Shown: positions 8,735 through 18,222, counted from the first letter of the stretch. The stretch: DNA of 64,000 nucleotides from Opimibacter sp041746735 (GCA_041746735.1 JBGTGP010000011.1:50015-114014), one strand, 5' to 3'. The notes: a model not told the origin generated them from the letters alone. Translations and numbers: made by a program.

Positions 8735-11700
8735 ATGGAAAACAAACTTCAGGAACTCGAAAGACTGTATGATCGTGTCGTGCAGGAAGTCCCGGAACCG
8801 GACCAGCAAAGCCGCTATCTGCTTCGACTGTATAATGATCTGATCATATTGCTGAGCGAGGCATCGCAGTTGCATTTCAATACGCTTTTTGCCCGGGTGA
8901 GTTTTATCACGACGCGCTATCCTATGGATCGTATTTGGGCGTATGCCCTCCAGATGCCGCGCAGGGAATTACGTCAGCGGGAATTGAGTGATGACGTATT
9001 GCTTCCGGTGTTACACAGTGTACTTCAGTATCTTTTTCTGCTCTGCCGTGCAGAGCAAAGTGGTATGATTGAACTATCATCCCTGTCTAAGCCGCTGCCA
9101 CCGACACTTCCTTTCATGCGCAAGGACGGACGGTTCAAGAAAAAATATGCACGTGTGGTGGCCATCGAGTGGGATTCTTCGTTGAAACGACTTGTAGTTC
9201 TGGATGAAGATGAGCCGGATTCGACCTTTGTGGTCCATTATGCCGTGCATGATCGAAATGAAATTTTTTCAGAGACGCTCGAACTGGCGATAAAGGAGAT
9301 CGGCTTACCGCTGATACTCGGTCTTACCGATGTCACCCTTGAAGAGGAAGGACACTATATACCCTCCTACATCATCATCATGCCGGATCTGCTGATGGAT
9401 GTTACCTCCGTTGTGGGCCTTTATTCAGATGGAGCCGATCCGCCGGCTTTCAATATCATGGACCAATTCTTGCCGCAACAAACGTCAGTGAATCTGCTGG
9501 TGGGTAATGTAGCCAACCATTTTCTGGATGAGTTGATCCGGGATACTACGATTCCATTCAGAGATTTATTTGTCAGTGCATTTCGGCTCTACCCGGTGGA
9601 GTTTTCCAGAATGGATGATGATAAGGTCAGGCAGATAGATCGGATACTGAAATTGCATTACAGTCATATCTCGGACGTGATAGAGAATAGATTTCCGACG
9701 GTTGGAATTGAGCGAACACGATGTGTGATCGAACCTTCCTACTTCAGTCCCAGATTTGGCATCAAGGGCCGGCTCGATCTCTATCATGAAGCGGAATCCG
9801 GTGACGCCGCGTCCATTATTGAGCTGAAAAGTTCGGGCCCTTTCAGGCCTAATAGTTACGGCTTGAGCAGTGCGCACTACCATCAAACACTTTTGTATGA
9901 TCTGATGATCCGGTCGAGTCACCAAGCGGGCTTCAAAAGATCCAATTTTATTTTGTACTCCAATCAGTCCATGGATACCTTGCGATATGCAGCTACAGTG
10001 GAATCCATACAAAAGGAAACGATCCACAACCGCAATCAGTGGATCCTCCTCCTCCAACGAATGGCCAACCTCGATCATCCGGATACAGTTGATCTTTTTG
10101 CTCAAATAGATCCCGATTTATGTCCGGATATCAAGGGCTATGTCAGAACTCACATCGTAGAGTGGCACAAGATGTATGCGGGTCTTTCTCCGGGCGAACG
10201 AAAGTATTTCAGAAGTTTCACAGCCTTTGTTACGCGTGAACATACGCTTGCCCGCATCGGTAGTGACAAGGGTGACGGGGCGGGAGGCTTGGCCGGACTC
10301 TGGCTCGATGCCGTCGACGTGAAGGAAGAGCGGTATCAGTTGTTGCAGGGGCTTGAACTCGAAAGGATCGGCAAGGAGCAGCGACAGACCACCATCCGAT
10401 TTCAACGGACGGCACGTACCAACCCACTGGCCAATTTTCGTGCAGGTGATATAGCCATCATGTATCCGTATGAAGAAGGACTGACACAAGATCCTACACT
10501 GCACCAATTGCATCGGGCCAATGTGCTCGAGGTCACGGCCACTCACGTGGAGATCAGATTACGAAATGTACAGATTCACACCGAAAGTATTGATAGTATC
10601 CGGTTATGGAATCTGGAGCATGACTTGCTGGATAGTAGTTTCAGATCCCTCTACAGATCGCTGTGGTTGCTGATGTCCGCGGATGTCATGTCACGGCAAT
10701 ACATCCTGGGCGTAAAGGCTCCTCCAGTCCCTGTCACGGTCATGGTATATCCGGCCCCGGGTGATTTATCTGAAACACAATTGAAGATCTATCAAGAAGG
10801 TATTCGGTCCGAAAAGATGTATCTCCTCTGGGGTCCACCGGGTACCGGCAAAACCAGCATGATGTTGCGAAGCTGGGTTTGGTATTATTTCCATCATACG
10901 AATTGCCGGATAGCCTTGCTGGCCTATACCAACAAAGCTGTAGACGAGATTTGCGAAGCCCTTCAACAGAATGGTGCCGAAATGGGCCGGCATTTTATAC
11001 GGATTGGTTCTTCATCAGCCACGGGAGAGGCATATCGGGACAGACTCCTGGATAACGTCATCTCCACTATGACGCGCCGCACAGAGATACTGGAGTTACT
11101 GGCCAACACCCGGATATTTGTTGCCACTATCGCCTCGATACAAGGCAGGAGTGAATTATTTAACCTGATCAACATGGATGTGGTGATCATGGATGAAGCT
11201 TCGCAATTGCTGGATCCCAGTATTGTCGGTTTGCTGACACGATTTGAGAAAGCCATTCTTATCGGGGATCACATGCAATTGCCGGCGGTGACAACGCAAC
11301 CTGCATCCATGTGTCAGATCCGTCTGGCTGGTGAGTGGAGTGAAAGGATTGGACTTTCGGATATGGGCATGTCCTATTTCGAGCGGCTGTACAGATTGTA
11401 TCAACAGAGAGGTTGGTTTCATTTGATGGGTACCTTGTATGAGCAGGGCAGGATGCATGAGAGTATCCAGTCCTTTGCCAATGAGCATGTCTATAAAGGA
11501 CTGCTACGCGTGGTGGATGTACGCCGACAGTCGAAAAGGATGGAAGAAGATATTGGCGTGGAGGATGCCGCAATTTTCAATGAAAGATTGATCTATATTC
11601 CGTCACAGACCAGCCTTGAGGAAATATACCGTAAGACAAACGCGAGCGAAGCTGAATTGATCATTGCGTTGGTGCAAATATGGAAGAAGAAATTATTGGA

Positions 11701-12067
11701 GACAAACCGGGAATGGCAGATTGGGGTTATTACACCTTTTCGGGCACAGATCGCAGCCATCATGCATCTGGCCCATCAGCACGGGTTGGAAATGAAGGGT
11801 GTCACGGTTGACACGGTCGAGCGGTATCAGGGTGGAGCACGCGATATAATCATCATGTCCTGCGCGGCCAACCAACCTCAAACCCTGACCCGAATCACGT
11901 CAGTTAATGCTGACGGGGTGGATCGGAAACTCAACGTTGCTGTCACCCGGGCAAGACAGCAATTTATTTTATTAGGCGTAGAAGAAATATTAAAACACCA
12001 GGATGCATATGCATTGCTGATGCGGATGTGTTGCCGGATTGAACCTGAATTGATATTCAACAGGTGA
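8735..12067 (+). CDS. Dna2-like nuclease-helicase (PD-(D/E)XK nuclease + superfamily 1 helicase)
   Basis: A 1110-residue two-domain protein. The N-terminal half contains a RecB/Cas4/Dna2-type nuclease core: 'IKGRLDLY' (about residues 342-349) supplies the catalytic Asp and 'SIIELKSSG' (about 358-366) the E-x-K. The C-terminal half is an Upf1/Dna2-like SF1B helicase: Walker A 'GPPGTGKTS' (~698), Walker B 'VVIMDEASQLLD' (~815), then 'VERYQGGARDIIIMS' (~1027) and 'NVAVTRARQQFILLG' (~1067). Dna2 and Cas4 relatives normally hold a 4Fe-4S cluster with one Cys before and three after the nuclease; here I see 'RCVIEP' before but only a lone 'DLCPD' after, so a complete cluster is doubtful. Likely role is processing of flapped or branched DNA; a defence role is also possible. 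The gene stands alone between unrelated genes. Confidence 0.85.
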   Translation: MENKLQELERLYDRVVQEVPEPDQQSRYLLRLYNDLIILLSEASQLHFNTLFARVSFITTRYPMDRIWAYALQMPRRELRQRELSDDVLLPVLHSVLQYLFLLCRAEQSGMIELSSLSKPLPPTLPFMRKDGRFKKKYARVVAIEWDSSLKRLVVLDEDEPDSTFVVHYAVHDRNEIFSETLELAIKEIGLPLILGLTDVTLEEEGHYIPSYIIIMPDLLMDVTSVVGLYSDGADPPAFNIMDQFLPQQTSVNLLVGNVANHFLDELIRDTTIPFRDLFVSAFRLYPVEFSRMDDDKVRQIDRILKLHYSHISDVIENRFPTVGIERTRCVIEPSYFSPRFGIKGRLDLYHEAESGDAASIIELKSSGPFRPNSYGLSSAHYHQTLLYDLMIRSSHQAGFKRSNFILYSNQSMDTLRYAATVESIQKETIHNRNQWILLLQRMANLDHPDTVDLFAQIDPDLCPDIKGYVRTHIVEWHKMYAGLSPGERKYFRSFTAFVTREHTLARIGSDKGDGAGGLAGLWLDAVDVKEERYQLLQGLELERIGKEQRQTTIRFQRTARTNPLANFRAGDIAIMYPYEEGLTQDPTLHQLHRANVLEVTATHVEIRLRNVQIHTESIDSIRLWNLEHDLLDSSFRSLYRSLWLLMSADVMSRQYILGVKAPPVPVTVMVYPAPGDLSETQLKIYQEGIRSEKMYLLWGPPGTGKTSMMLRSWVWYYFHHTNCRIALLAYTNKAVDEICEALQQNGAEMGRHFIRIGSSSATGEAYRDRLLDNVISTMTRRTEILELLANTRIFVATIASIQGRSELFNLINMDVVIMDEASQLLDPSIVGLLTRFEKAILIGDHMQLPAVTTQPASMCQIRLAGEWSERIGLSDMGMSYFERLYRLYQQRGWFHLMGTLYEQGRMHESIQSFANEHVYKGLLRVVDVRRQSKRMEEDIGVEDAAIFNERLIYIPSQTSLEEIYRKTNASEAELIIALVQIWKKKLLETNREWQIGVITPFRAQIAAIMHLAHQHGLEMKGVTVDTVERYQGGARDIIIMSCAANQPQTLTRITSVNADGVDRKLNVAVTRARQQFILLGVEEILKHQDAYALLMRMCCRIEPELIFNR

Positions 12068-12075
12068 GTTCAATC

Positions 12076-13794
12076 TTACCAACCTGTGGCATGGTCATCT
12101 CCTCTGGGATCAGCCGCACCATGATAGGTGCCGGCGCTGTCGATCCAGATCGCTTCGATGAGTCCGATCTGATGGACTTCATTAATTTTGTGCCCCATCC
12201 CTATAAGTTGGTTTTGCAGTTGGTGATCGAATGCATGCTCTTCGACCAGGATTTCATCCGGTAGCCATTGATGGTGATATCTGGACGAGGATACAGCGCT
12301 ATCAATCGACATGCCGAAGACGGCTTTGTTGAGAAATACCTGCAATACACTGGTGATAATGGTGGAGCCTCCCGGGGATCCAAGCGCCATATACAAATGA
12401 CCCTGGTGCTCCACGATGGTCGGCGTCATGGAGCTCAACATTCGTTTGCCGGGCGCAATGGCATTCGCTTCTCCGCCTATAAGGCCATAGAGGTTAGGTG
12501 TGCCGGGTTTTATACTGAAATCGTCCATTTCGTTGTTAAGAAAAAACCCAGCTTCGGGCACCCATACTTTGCATCCATAGTTATCATTGAGGGTTGTTGT
12601 GATAGCGATTGCATTGCCCAGTGCATCTGTAATAGATAAATGGGTGGTTTCAAAGGTTTCTTTATCTATCTGAATGGAAGAGGCATAGATCGAGTGGCTT
12701 GGGGTAGCTTGGCCCGGGTCAAAGTCGCTCCATTTACGAAGCAGGTAGGAAATGCTTTTCAAAGTATCGACAGCTACCGGGTAATAGTCTGCGTCACCCA
12801 GATAAGCAGCTCGATCGGCATAGGCACGACGTTCGGCTTCGGCCAACAAATGGATATGATAGGGATCATGATGACCCAGTGAGTCGGACAGCATGGGATC
12901 TATCATAGCGAGGATCTGGCTGAGCAGTATTCCGCCACTGGAAGGAAGTCCCATCGTGTACAGCGTAAAGTCACGCCAGCGAATAGAAACGGGTGCTCTC
13001 CACTCGGCTTCATACGATACAAAATCCTGATCTGAAAAACACCCATTTTTTTCCTGACTGACCTTAAGTACCATCTCTTTGATGGGGCCGGCATAAAATG
13101 CTTTTCGGCCTTCGCTTGCCAATAGACGAAGCGTCCCGGCAAGTTCTTTCTGCCTCAACAAATCTCCTTCCTTCCAGGGCTTGTTTGAGATGAATGGCAT
13201 TTCAGCAGGATTATGCTGAAGAAATTCACCACGGTACCGATTGAGTCTGTCAGCTTCCAGTGCGGTCAAACGGAAACCTTTTTCTGCAAGATGAATGGCC
13301 GGTTCAAAAAGTTTGGGCCATGGAGTTAGGCCACCATGGACCCGATACATTTCAGCCAGACCCGCCACTGTGCCGGGTATACCGGCTGCGAGTATGCCGG
13401 TGGTACTGCTATTAGGGATGACACTTCCGGTTGAATCAAGGTACATGTCCCGGTGAGAAGCAAGTGGGGCTTTTTCTCTAAAATCGAGGGTGGTCACGGT
13501 TCCGTCTGCATGACGATAGACCATAAAGCCTCCGCCGCCGAGATTGCCTGCCCTCGGATAGACCACTGCCAGGGCGAGCTGAACCGCAATAGCCGCATCT
13601 GCTGCATTGCCACCCTGTCGGAGAATATGCAAACCCGCTTCACTGGCCAGCGGATGAGCGGTGACCACCATTCCTTTTGATCCTGTTGCTGATTTATGGA
13701 TTTCAAAGGCGGCTGGTGAATTCCGTTTGCAGCCCAATACTATTAAGGCCATGACGGCGAGCTGAATAAATAGAGAATGCCGGTATCGCTTCAT
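12076..13794 (-). CDS. ggt: Gamma-glutamyltranspeptidase (lipoprotein)
   Basis: An N-terminal nucleophile hydrolase of the gamma-glutamyltranspeptidase family (572 aa), which cleaves the gamma-glutamyl bond of glutathione and related compounds outside the cytoplasm. The start of the small subunit, 'TTHLSITDALGNAIAITTT' (Thr around residue 382), is the autoprocessing and catalytic site. 'LPSSGGILLSQIL' and 'LGSPGGSTIITSVLQ' are substrate-binding loops of the family. The N-terminus 'VMALIVLGCKRN' is a lipobox with Cys22, so it is probably anchored in a membrane facing the periplasm or surface. It starts 9 bp after the stop of the WG-repeat lipoprotein gene on the same strand, which suggests an operon. 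The length is normal. Confidence 0.92.
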   Translation of the reverse strand: MKRYRHSLFIQLAVMALIVLGCKRNSPAAFEIHKSATGSKGMVVTAHPLASEAGLHILRQGGNAADAAIAVQLALAVVYPRAGNLGGGGFMVYRHADGTVTTLDFREKAPLASHRDMYLDSTGSVIPNSSTTGILAAGIPGTVAGLAEMYRVHGGLTPWPKLFEPAIHLAEKGFRLTALEADRLNRYRGEFLQHNPAEMPFISNKPWKEGDLLRQKELAGTLRLLASEGRKAFYAGPIKEMVLKVSQEKNGCFSDQDFVSYEAEWRAPVSIRWRDFTLYTMGLPSSGGILLSQILAMIDPMLSDSLGHHDPYHIHLLAEAERRAYADRAAYLGDADYYPVAVDTLKSISYLLRKWSDFDPGQATPSHSIYASSIQIDKETFETTHLSITDALGNAIAITTTLNDNYGCKVWVPEAGFFLNNEMDDFSIKPGTPNLYGLIGGEANAIAPGKRMLSSMTPTIVEHQGHLYMALGSPGGSTIITSVLQVFLNKAVFGMSIDSAVSSSRYHHQWLPDEILVEEHAFDHQLQNQLIGMGHKINEVHQIGLIEAIWIDSAGTYHGAADPRGDDHATGW

Positions 13795-13803
13795 GTGGTG
13801 TAA

Positions 13804-14985
13804 TTAACGTCTTACCTGAACAGGTGCTAATCCTTCAGAAAAATCTCGCATATCCAGAGCGCCTTCCGGTGGATAAAACGCCAATTCCTGTTGTCGATTG
13901 ATAAAAGCAATACCATCCTCAAATGCAGCTCTCGCAAATCCCTCACGGTAATCCCAGGCCAATACAAAGCTTTCTTCAGTCAATACCTGACCCGAGATAT
14001 CGATATAATTCCAAACATCATTTTTTGCAACTGAAGCAAAGGCATCTGAGAATCGGTTGATTTGCGAAAAACTTGTTGGCGTCAAAATATCTCCCGTATG
14101 ATCTGCCAGAAAATAGCCATCCTTGTCCTGCACTGCCCAACGTTGATGTCCCAGGTATATCAGGTTTTTATACGATTGATTGTGGAGCAACTGTCGACTT
14201 TTAATTTCCACAAAATACATTAGCTCTGCTTTACGTACAGCCAGCAGATGTCCATCAGCCGCTACCAGTTTTGTCTTTGGCAAATGGAAGAGTTCTTTAC
14301 CGATCAGGTTAAAAACAATAGCGTTCTCATCCTGATGGCAGAGTATGAGGCCTGCGTCATTTTCGATCCGGATCTGATCAAACGCCGGTGGAATGACAAT
14401 ATCGCCCGATGTATTGATAACCCCTTGCTTTTCCAGATGTTCAATTCGCGCAAGACCTTTGTTGAAATTCCAGGCACGTGCGTAAATAGCAGGTATCACA
14501 AGTTGGCCTGCAGTGTCGACATAGCCAAATTGGTTTCCAGCACTGACTCTGGCAAGGCCATCAGTAAAATCATCTTCTGGCAGCCACTCATCACTTTGAA
14601 GGGCATGGCCGTTCCGGCCGATAAATTGCCGTGGAAGATCAAATGGCTGTACCCGTGCCCGGTTGTCGTGAAAAGCCCACGCAGACTTGAATTGGGGGGG
14701 AATTACAACCTGACCTTTGCGGTCGATATAGCCCCATTTTCCCATATAACAAACAGCGGCCAGCCCTTCGGAAAAAGGACCTATGTCGTCATAGATGGCA
14801 TCAATAACAAGGATCCCGGTCGTATCCATAAATCCCCATGTATGATCAGGTGCTTCATAATCAGCCAAATAGGCCGTCTCCTCTTCAGAGTTTTGAGGGG
14901 TCGTGTCTTTGCACCCTCCTCCGAAAAACAGTATGACCAGTAGAATCTGCCAGTTGTAATTTTCTTTCTCCCACAGTTGTAACAT
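13804..14985 (-). CDS. WG-repeat lipoprotein
   Basis: The protein is built from repeated WG motifs ('WGFMDTTGILVIDAIYDDI', 'WGYIDRKGQVVIPPQF', 'FGYVDTAGQLVIPAIY', 'QGVINTSGDIVIPPAF' and weaker copies), each about 50-55 residues, covering most of the chain. WG repeats form beta-rich domains of unknown function, abundant in Bacteroidota. Starting at the Met at 14985 gives a signal sequence ending in 'VILFFGGGC' (Cys25), a probable lipoprotein; the frame stays open to 15057 but that start would overlap the divergent gene at 15040. It precedes ggt by 9 bp, suggesting joint expression. The specific role is unknown. Confidence 0.82.
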   Translation of the reverse strand: MLQLWEKENYNWQILLVILFFGGGCKDTTPQNSEEETAYLADYEAPDHTWGFMDTTGILVIDAIYDDIGPFSEGLAAVCYMGKWGYIDRKGQVVIPPQFKSAWAFHDNRARVQPFDLPRQFIGRNGHALQSDEWLPEDDFTDGLARVSAGNQFGYVDTAGQLVIPAIYARAWNFNKGLARIEHLEKQGVINTSGDIVIPPAFDQIRIENDAGLILCHQDENAIVFNLIGKELFHLPKTKLVAADGHLLAVRKAELMYFVEIKSRQLLHNQSYKNLIYLGHQRWAVQDKDGYFLADHTGDILTPTSFSQINRFSDAFASVAKNDVWNYIDISGQVLTEESFVLAWDYREGFARAAFEDGIAFINRQQELAFYPPEGALDMRDFSEGLAPVQVRR

Positions 14986-15039
14986 AGAGGTGAACCTGTT
15001 CGTTAGTATTTCAATCACGCTGTAAAATACGTAATCAGC

Positions 15040-15576
15040 ATGCTCTCGGTGCTGCAACTTTTTTTGTGCTTTTCCAGTCTGGTGCAGGCCGGGTGGACAT
15101 GGAGTGCTTTTCCTGAAGCAGGCTTTAAAGTGTTAAGTCCGGTCACCCTCTCGCACAAGATGACAGAGGTGCCAACCCAGGCCGGTACGATACAGTATCA
15201 TCAGTATCATGGTGGATCTATACAAGATCCGGTCACCCCGATGACCTTTATTGTCGATCACTATGTTTTACCGCCTTCGGAGTACAGTCCTGATGATGAG
15301 TTCTTCCGTGATTTGTTCGAAAACACGCTTGATGAATTACTGACAGCAGTCAATGGCACGCTGATGTATATGGACATCTCGTCAGCCGCCGGACGCGAAG
15401 TCTGTAGATGGAAAGCCGCATATCAGGAAGGTGAGGGTGTTATTCGCGGAGAGATCATCCTGGCGGGAGACCGATACTACGGGCTGCAGGTTTTTGGTTG
15501 GAGAAAAGATAAACCTGAAGCATTGATGCAAAAATTTTTAGATTCGTTTACTCAGGTTCCCGTGTCCGGACCCTGA
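15040..15576 (+). CDS. Small secreted protein, PsbP/DUF1795-like fold suspected
   Basis: A 178-residue protein with an N-terminal signal peptide (about residues 1-17, ending 'SSLVQA-GW'). The mature part reads like a PsbP/DUF1795-type alpha/beta domain: 'FPEAGFKVLSP' at the start, a middle helix 'ELLTAVNG', and a final pattern of 'RYYGLQVFGWRK...AEALMQKFLDSF'-like strand plus helix, in which a small exported domain ends by testing whether a residue set 'S-F' closes the fold. The family has no defined biochemical role. The gene is divergent from the WG-repeat lipoprotein (54 bp between starts) and is followed 31 bp later by the START-domain gene, so the two probably form an operon. Confidence 0.65.
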   Translation: MLSVLQLFLCFSSLVQAGWTWSAFPEAGFKVLSPVTLSHKMTEVPTQAGTIQYHQYHGGSIQDPVTPMTFIVDHYVLPPSEYSPDDEFFRDLFENTLDELLTAVNGTLMYMDISSAAGREVCRWKAAYQEGEGVIRGEIILAGDRYYGLQVFGWRKDKPEALMQKFLDSFTQVPVSGP

Positions 15577-15607
15577 CCATTCCTTACCCTGATCAGTCTA
15601 CTATGAA

Positions 15608-16231
15608 ATGAAATCCACACTACTTTTTTTCCCGTTACTCTGTTTTTTATTCCTGTTGGCTATTGCCCATCCGGTGAAGGCCGATCATTGGGAACTCGAA
15701 CTAGACAAAGATGGAATCCGGGTGTATACCCAGACCGCTGAAACCTCACCCTATAAACAAGTCAAAGTTACGACCACGGTCAATGCTTCGATGGCAGATG
15801 TCATGAAGATCCTCCTGACTTTCAACCGATACAAAAGCTGGATGAACCAGGTCGAGGAGAGTTACCTGATCCAGCAGTCCGAAGGTGCATACTATGTTTT
15901 TATCCTGGAGAATGCAGCCTGGCCGATGCAAAACCGGTATCACGTTTCGAAACTGGAAGTGCAGGAAGGACACCTCAAATCCAAAATTGATTTTAAATCC
16001 GTACCCAATTATATCGAAAAGCGAACGGATGCCATTCAACTGCGACAGTTTGAAGGCTATTGGGCACTGGAGAGTCGTTCTGATCAACAATGTACCCTGG
16101 AGTTTGTGGTGATTCAGCACCCAGGTGGACATGTTCCTCCCTGGTTGGCCAACTTTCATGCCGTAGAAAATCCATTTCGCAGCGTGGCCAACCTCAAGGA
16201 CATGGCGGAGAATATGAGAATTCGTCCCTGA
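15608..16231 (+). CDS. Secreted START/SRPBCC domain protein
   Basis: After a signal peptide (about residues 1-25, ending 'AHPVKA-DH') there is a START-type lipid-binding domain of about 180 residues: 'ELELDKDGIRVYTQT' at the beginning, 'SPYKQVKVTTTVNASMADV' and a final helix 'AVENPFRSVANLKDMAEN'. Bacterial exported START proteins of this sort are thought to bind lipids or other hydrophobic ligands in the periplasm; the ligand is unknown. It follows the small secreted protein gene by 31 bp. The length (207 aa) and domain coverage are complete. Confidence 0.82.
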   Translation: MKSTLLFFPLLCFLFLLAIAHPVKADHWELELDKDGIRVYTQTAETSPYKQVKVTTTVNASMADVMKILLTFNRYKSWMNQVEESYLIQQSEGAYYVFILENAAWPMQNRYHVSKLEVQEGHLKSKIDFKSVPNYIEKRTDAIQLRQFEGYWALESRSDQQCTLEFVVIQHPGGHVPPWLANFHAVENPFRSVANLKDMAENMRIRP

Positions 16232-16366
16232 AAGAAGTCCATACCTCGATTTGCCGGGCCACGGATTTCGCCCGGTGGTCAATATTTGATCCTATTTCAT
16301 CGAACAACGGGTAACATTTGGCCTGTTCGGGACATTAAGTAAGAGTATAATGAATTAAACCTTTCC

Positions 16367-16630
16367 GTGATCCGATCTCATCTATATGTCCAACAGTCAG
16401 AGACCCCGGTCTACGGTATGGCATCGGAGCATGAGGAGCCTTTGTTTACACTTCGCGCCGGTCAATGGGTGGGTGTCATGGAGGTCGAAGGAGAATGGGT
16501 CAGGATACTAACTCGGGAAGGTGAAGGTTGGATGAAACAAAACGCTCTGGAAGAGCGACCTCCTTTAACGCTGCATGTGGAATGGAAATCCGGCGAGTCT
16601 ATCCTTTACACCAGTGGACCAGCAGCCTGA
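16367..16630 (+). CDS. Small SH3-like domain protein (GTG start)
   Basis: An 87-residue protein without signal peptide. Residues 4-60 look like a single bacterial SH3 (SH3b) domain: 'LYVQQSETPVYGMASEHEE' followed by 'LRAGQWVGVMEVEGEWVRI' and 'GEGWMKQNAL', the usual VxG-x-W-x(V/I)...GW(V/M) layout. Such domains usually bind peptidoglycan or protein partners, but here it stands alone and probably stays in the cytoplasm. The only plausible start is the GTG at 16367; the next in-frame Met (residue 18) would cut the domain. It converges with the rhodanese gene (18 bp between stops). Coding status is likely but not certain. Confidence 0.6.
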   Translation: MIRSHLYVQQSETPVYGMASEHEEPLFTLRAGQWVGVMEVEGEWVRILTREGEGWMKQNALEERPPLTLHVEWKSGESILYTSGPAA

Positions 16631-16648
16631 AAGAAAAATAGGTTGTTT

Positions 16649-17086
16649 TTAGTCTGAAACTGTCGAGTTCCACTGCTCATATCCACCTTTCAGCATGTAG
16701 ACATGGGGAAAGTCATTCATTTTCATAAACTCCATGGCCCGGTAGGACCTCGTTTCATTTTTACAATAGAGATAATATTTTTTTTTAGGGTTGAGTTCGA
16801 GCAACTGATACTTAAACTCCGGGTCAAAAAAATTGATATTCACGGCTTTTTCAATATGGCCCTGCTCAAATTCCTGGGGCATCCGGACGTCGATTAGGAC
16901 TGCACCGGACTTTTTAATAGCGGCTGCAAAAGCCTCTTTATCCAACATGCGTTGGCTATCGTCCATTGGGGTTGTTTCGGAGCCAGTGGTCTGATTGTCA
17001 GTATTTTCTCCTTGTTTGCAGGAGGTCCAACTGAGCGCGATCACCAGGAGGAGCAAGAGGGTGGCGAAGGTCCGTATTGTGTTCAT
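16649..17086 (-). CDS. Rhodanese-like domain lipoprotein
   Basis: A 145-residue protein with a lipobox ('ALSWTSC', Cys23), so it is probably a periplasm-facing lipoprotein. Residues 45-145 form one rhodanese domain: 'AVLIDVRMPQEFEQGHI' and the active-site loop 'CKNETRS' with Cys108 and Arg113, matching CxxxxR of sulfurtransferases. It likely carries persulfide or acts in redox handling in the envelope; its partner is unknown. Its start codon directly abuts a possible ATG of the divergent Mrr-like gene (the sequence CATATG at 17084-17089), so the two genes share a promoter region. Confidence 0.88.
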   Translation of the reverse strand: MNTIRTFATLLLLLVIALSWTSCKQGENTDNQTTGSETTPMDDSQRMLDKEAFAAAIKKSGAVLIDVRMPQEFEQGHIEKAVNINFFDPEFKYQLLELNPKKKYYLYCKNETRSYRAMEFMKMNDFPHVYMLKGGYEQWNSTVSD

Positions 17087-17140
17087 ATGGCAGGAATTGA
17101 TTATCTATCGAGCGTCGAAAGTATTATTTTTCTGCCAAAG

Positions 17141-18199
17141 ATGGATTTTCATCAGACTGACATACGCCGATTTCTACAGGATTATATACCAACGCGGTTT
17201 GGCCCTCTCTCCCGCGAAACCTTCAGCGATTTCGTCCAGTATCTGTTTGAGCTGGATGGATATGACCTGCATCCCGGTCCATCGTCGGGAGAGTTGATGC
17301 ATGTTTTCCTGGCTCAAAAGGATGGAGTAAACTGTATTGTGTTACCACTGAAGTATATTGTGGATACGCTGGTAACTGACAAAGAAATTCGTCAGATCAG
17401 CGAAGCAGCGCGACTTTATGACAACGGACATGCCTGGATCGTCACCACATCAACGATAGCAGATCAGGCTGTGCAATTGGCGGATGAGTTGGACGTCGAG
17501 TTGTGGGATTGGGACGCATTATATGCAGCACTTTGCCAAATGTTTTTCGAAGGACGCACGCATGATGCCTGGTTGGCAGACCATCCGATCCAGATAGTGA
17601 CTTCAGACGAAGACATCCCCTTTAAGATGTCTGCCAAGTGGCAGGCAGTTGAGGGTACTGCATCAGGCTGGTATAATCTGGGATTAGCGATTACCAATAC
17701 GACGGAACGGAATATTTATCTTCATTTGGAGCTCCCGGCGTTGATCGACCAGCATCGTCAGCAGCATATGGCAGAACAGTGGGTGGAGGGTGAATTTGTC
17801 TCAGGGATGGTGTATGCCGGAGCATCCGTCAGGACGAATGTTCTTTTTGCTATTGCACGTGTAGGCGATCGGCCTCCGGGTGGAAAAGTAGTGGTCACCT
17901 GTCATGAGAGGCGGGATCTGCCTGTCACCTGGCATCTTTCTGCCAAACTAAAAGGAGAGGCTTGTTTTGTAGTGACCTATTGCTATAGTCGGCAGAGTCA
18001 TGAATACCGGGAAATGATTCGTTTTCGGGATGAAGTTCTGGCGACCAGTTGGCCGGGTAGAGCCTTGATACATATTTACTATTTATTATCTCCGGGGATA
18101 GTATGTTTGGCAAAACATAACAACTGGGCAGACAGACAGGTCAGGAGAGCAACAGAAACCATCCTCCCCTGGTGTAGACGCAGGCTGAATCCAAAATAG
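17141..18199 (+). CDS. Mrr-like (degenerate PD-(D/E)XK) protein with C-terminal CFI-box domain
   Basis: From the Met at 17141 the protein has 352 residues. The N-terminal third resembles the Mrr/restriction-endonuclease-like fold: 'TFSDFVQYLFELDGYDL', then a core 'HVFLAQKDGVNCIVLPLKYI', and 'ARLYDNGHAWIVTTSTIADQAVQLADELDVELWDWDAL', the usual final strand-helix of Mrr domains. Where an active enzyme has (E/Q)-x-K, this one has P-L-K, so the nuclease is probably inactive and serves binding. The C-terminal ~70 residues ('CFVVTYCYSRQSHEYREM...FRDEVL...GR...YYLLSPGIVCLAKH') match the CFI-box C-terminal domain, whose function is unknown. The frame is open back to 16952; an ATG at 17087 is the alternative start. 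Followed by the VOC gene 23 bp later. Confidence 0.68.
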   Translation: MDFHQTDIRRFLQDYIPTRFGPLSRETFSDFVQYLFELDGYDLHPGPSSGELMHVFLAQKDGVNCIVLPLKYIVDTLVTDKEIRQISEAARLYDNGHAWIVTTSTIADQAVQLADELDVELWDWDALYAALCQMFFEGRTHDAWLADHPIQIVTSDEDIPFKMSAKWQAVEGTASGWYNLGLAITNTTERNIYLHLELPALIDQHRQQHMAEQWVEGEFVSGMVYAGASVRTNVLFAIARVGDRPPGGKVVVTCHERRDLPVTWHLSAKLKGEACFVVTYCYSRQSHEYREMIRFRDEVLATSWPGRALIHIYYLLSPGIVCLAKHNNWADRQVRRATETILPWCRRRLNPK

Positions 18200-18222
18200 T
18201 AATACCATAAAAGAGACCTGCT

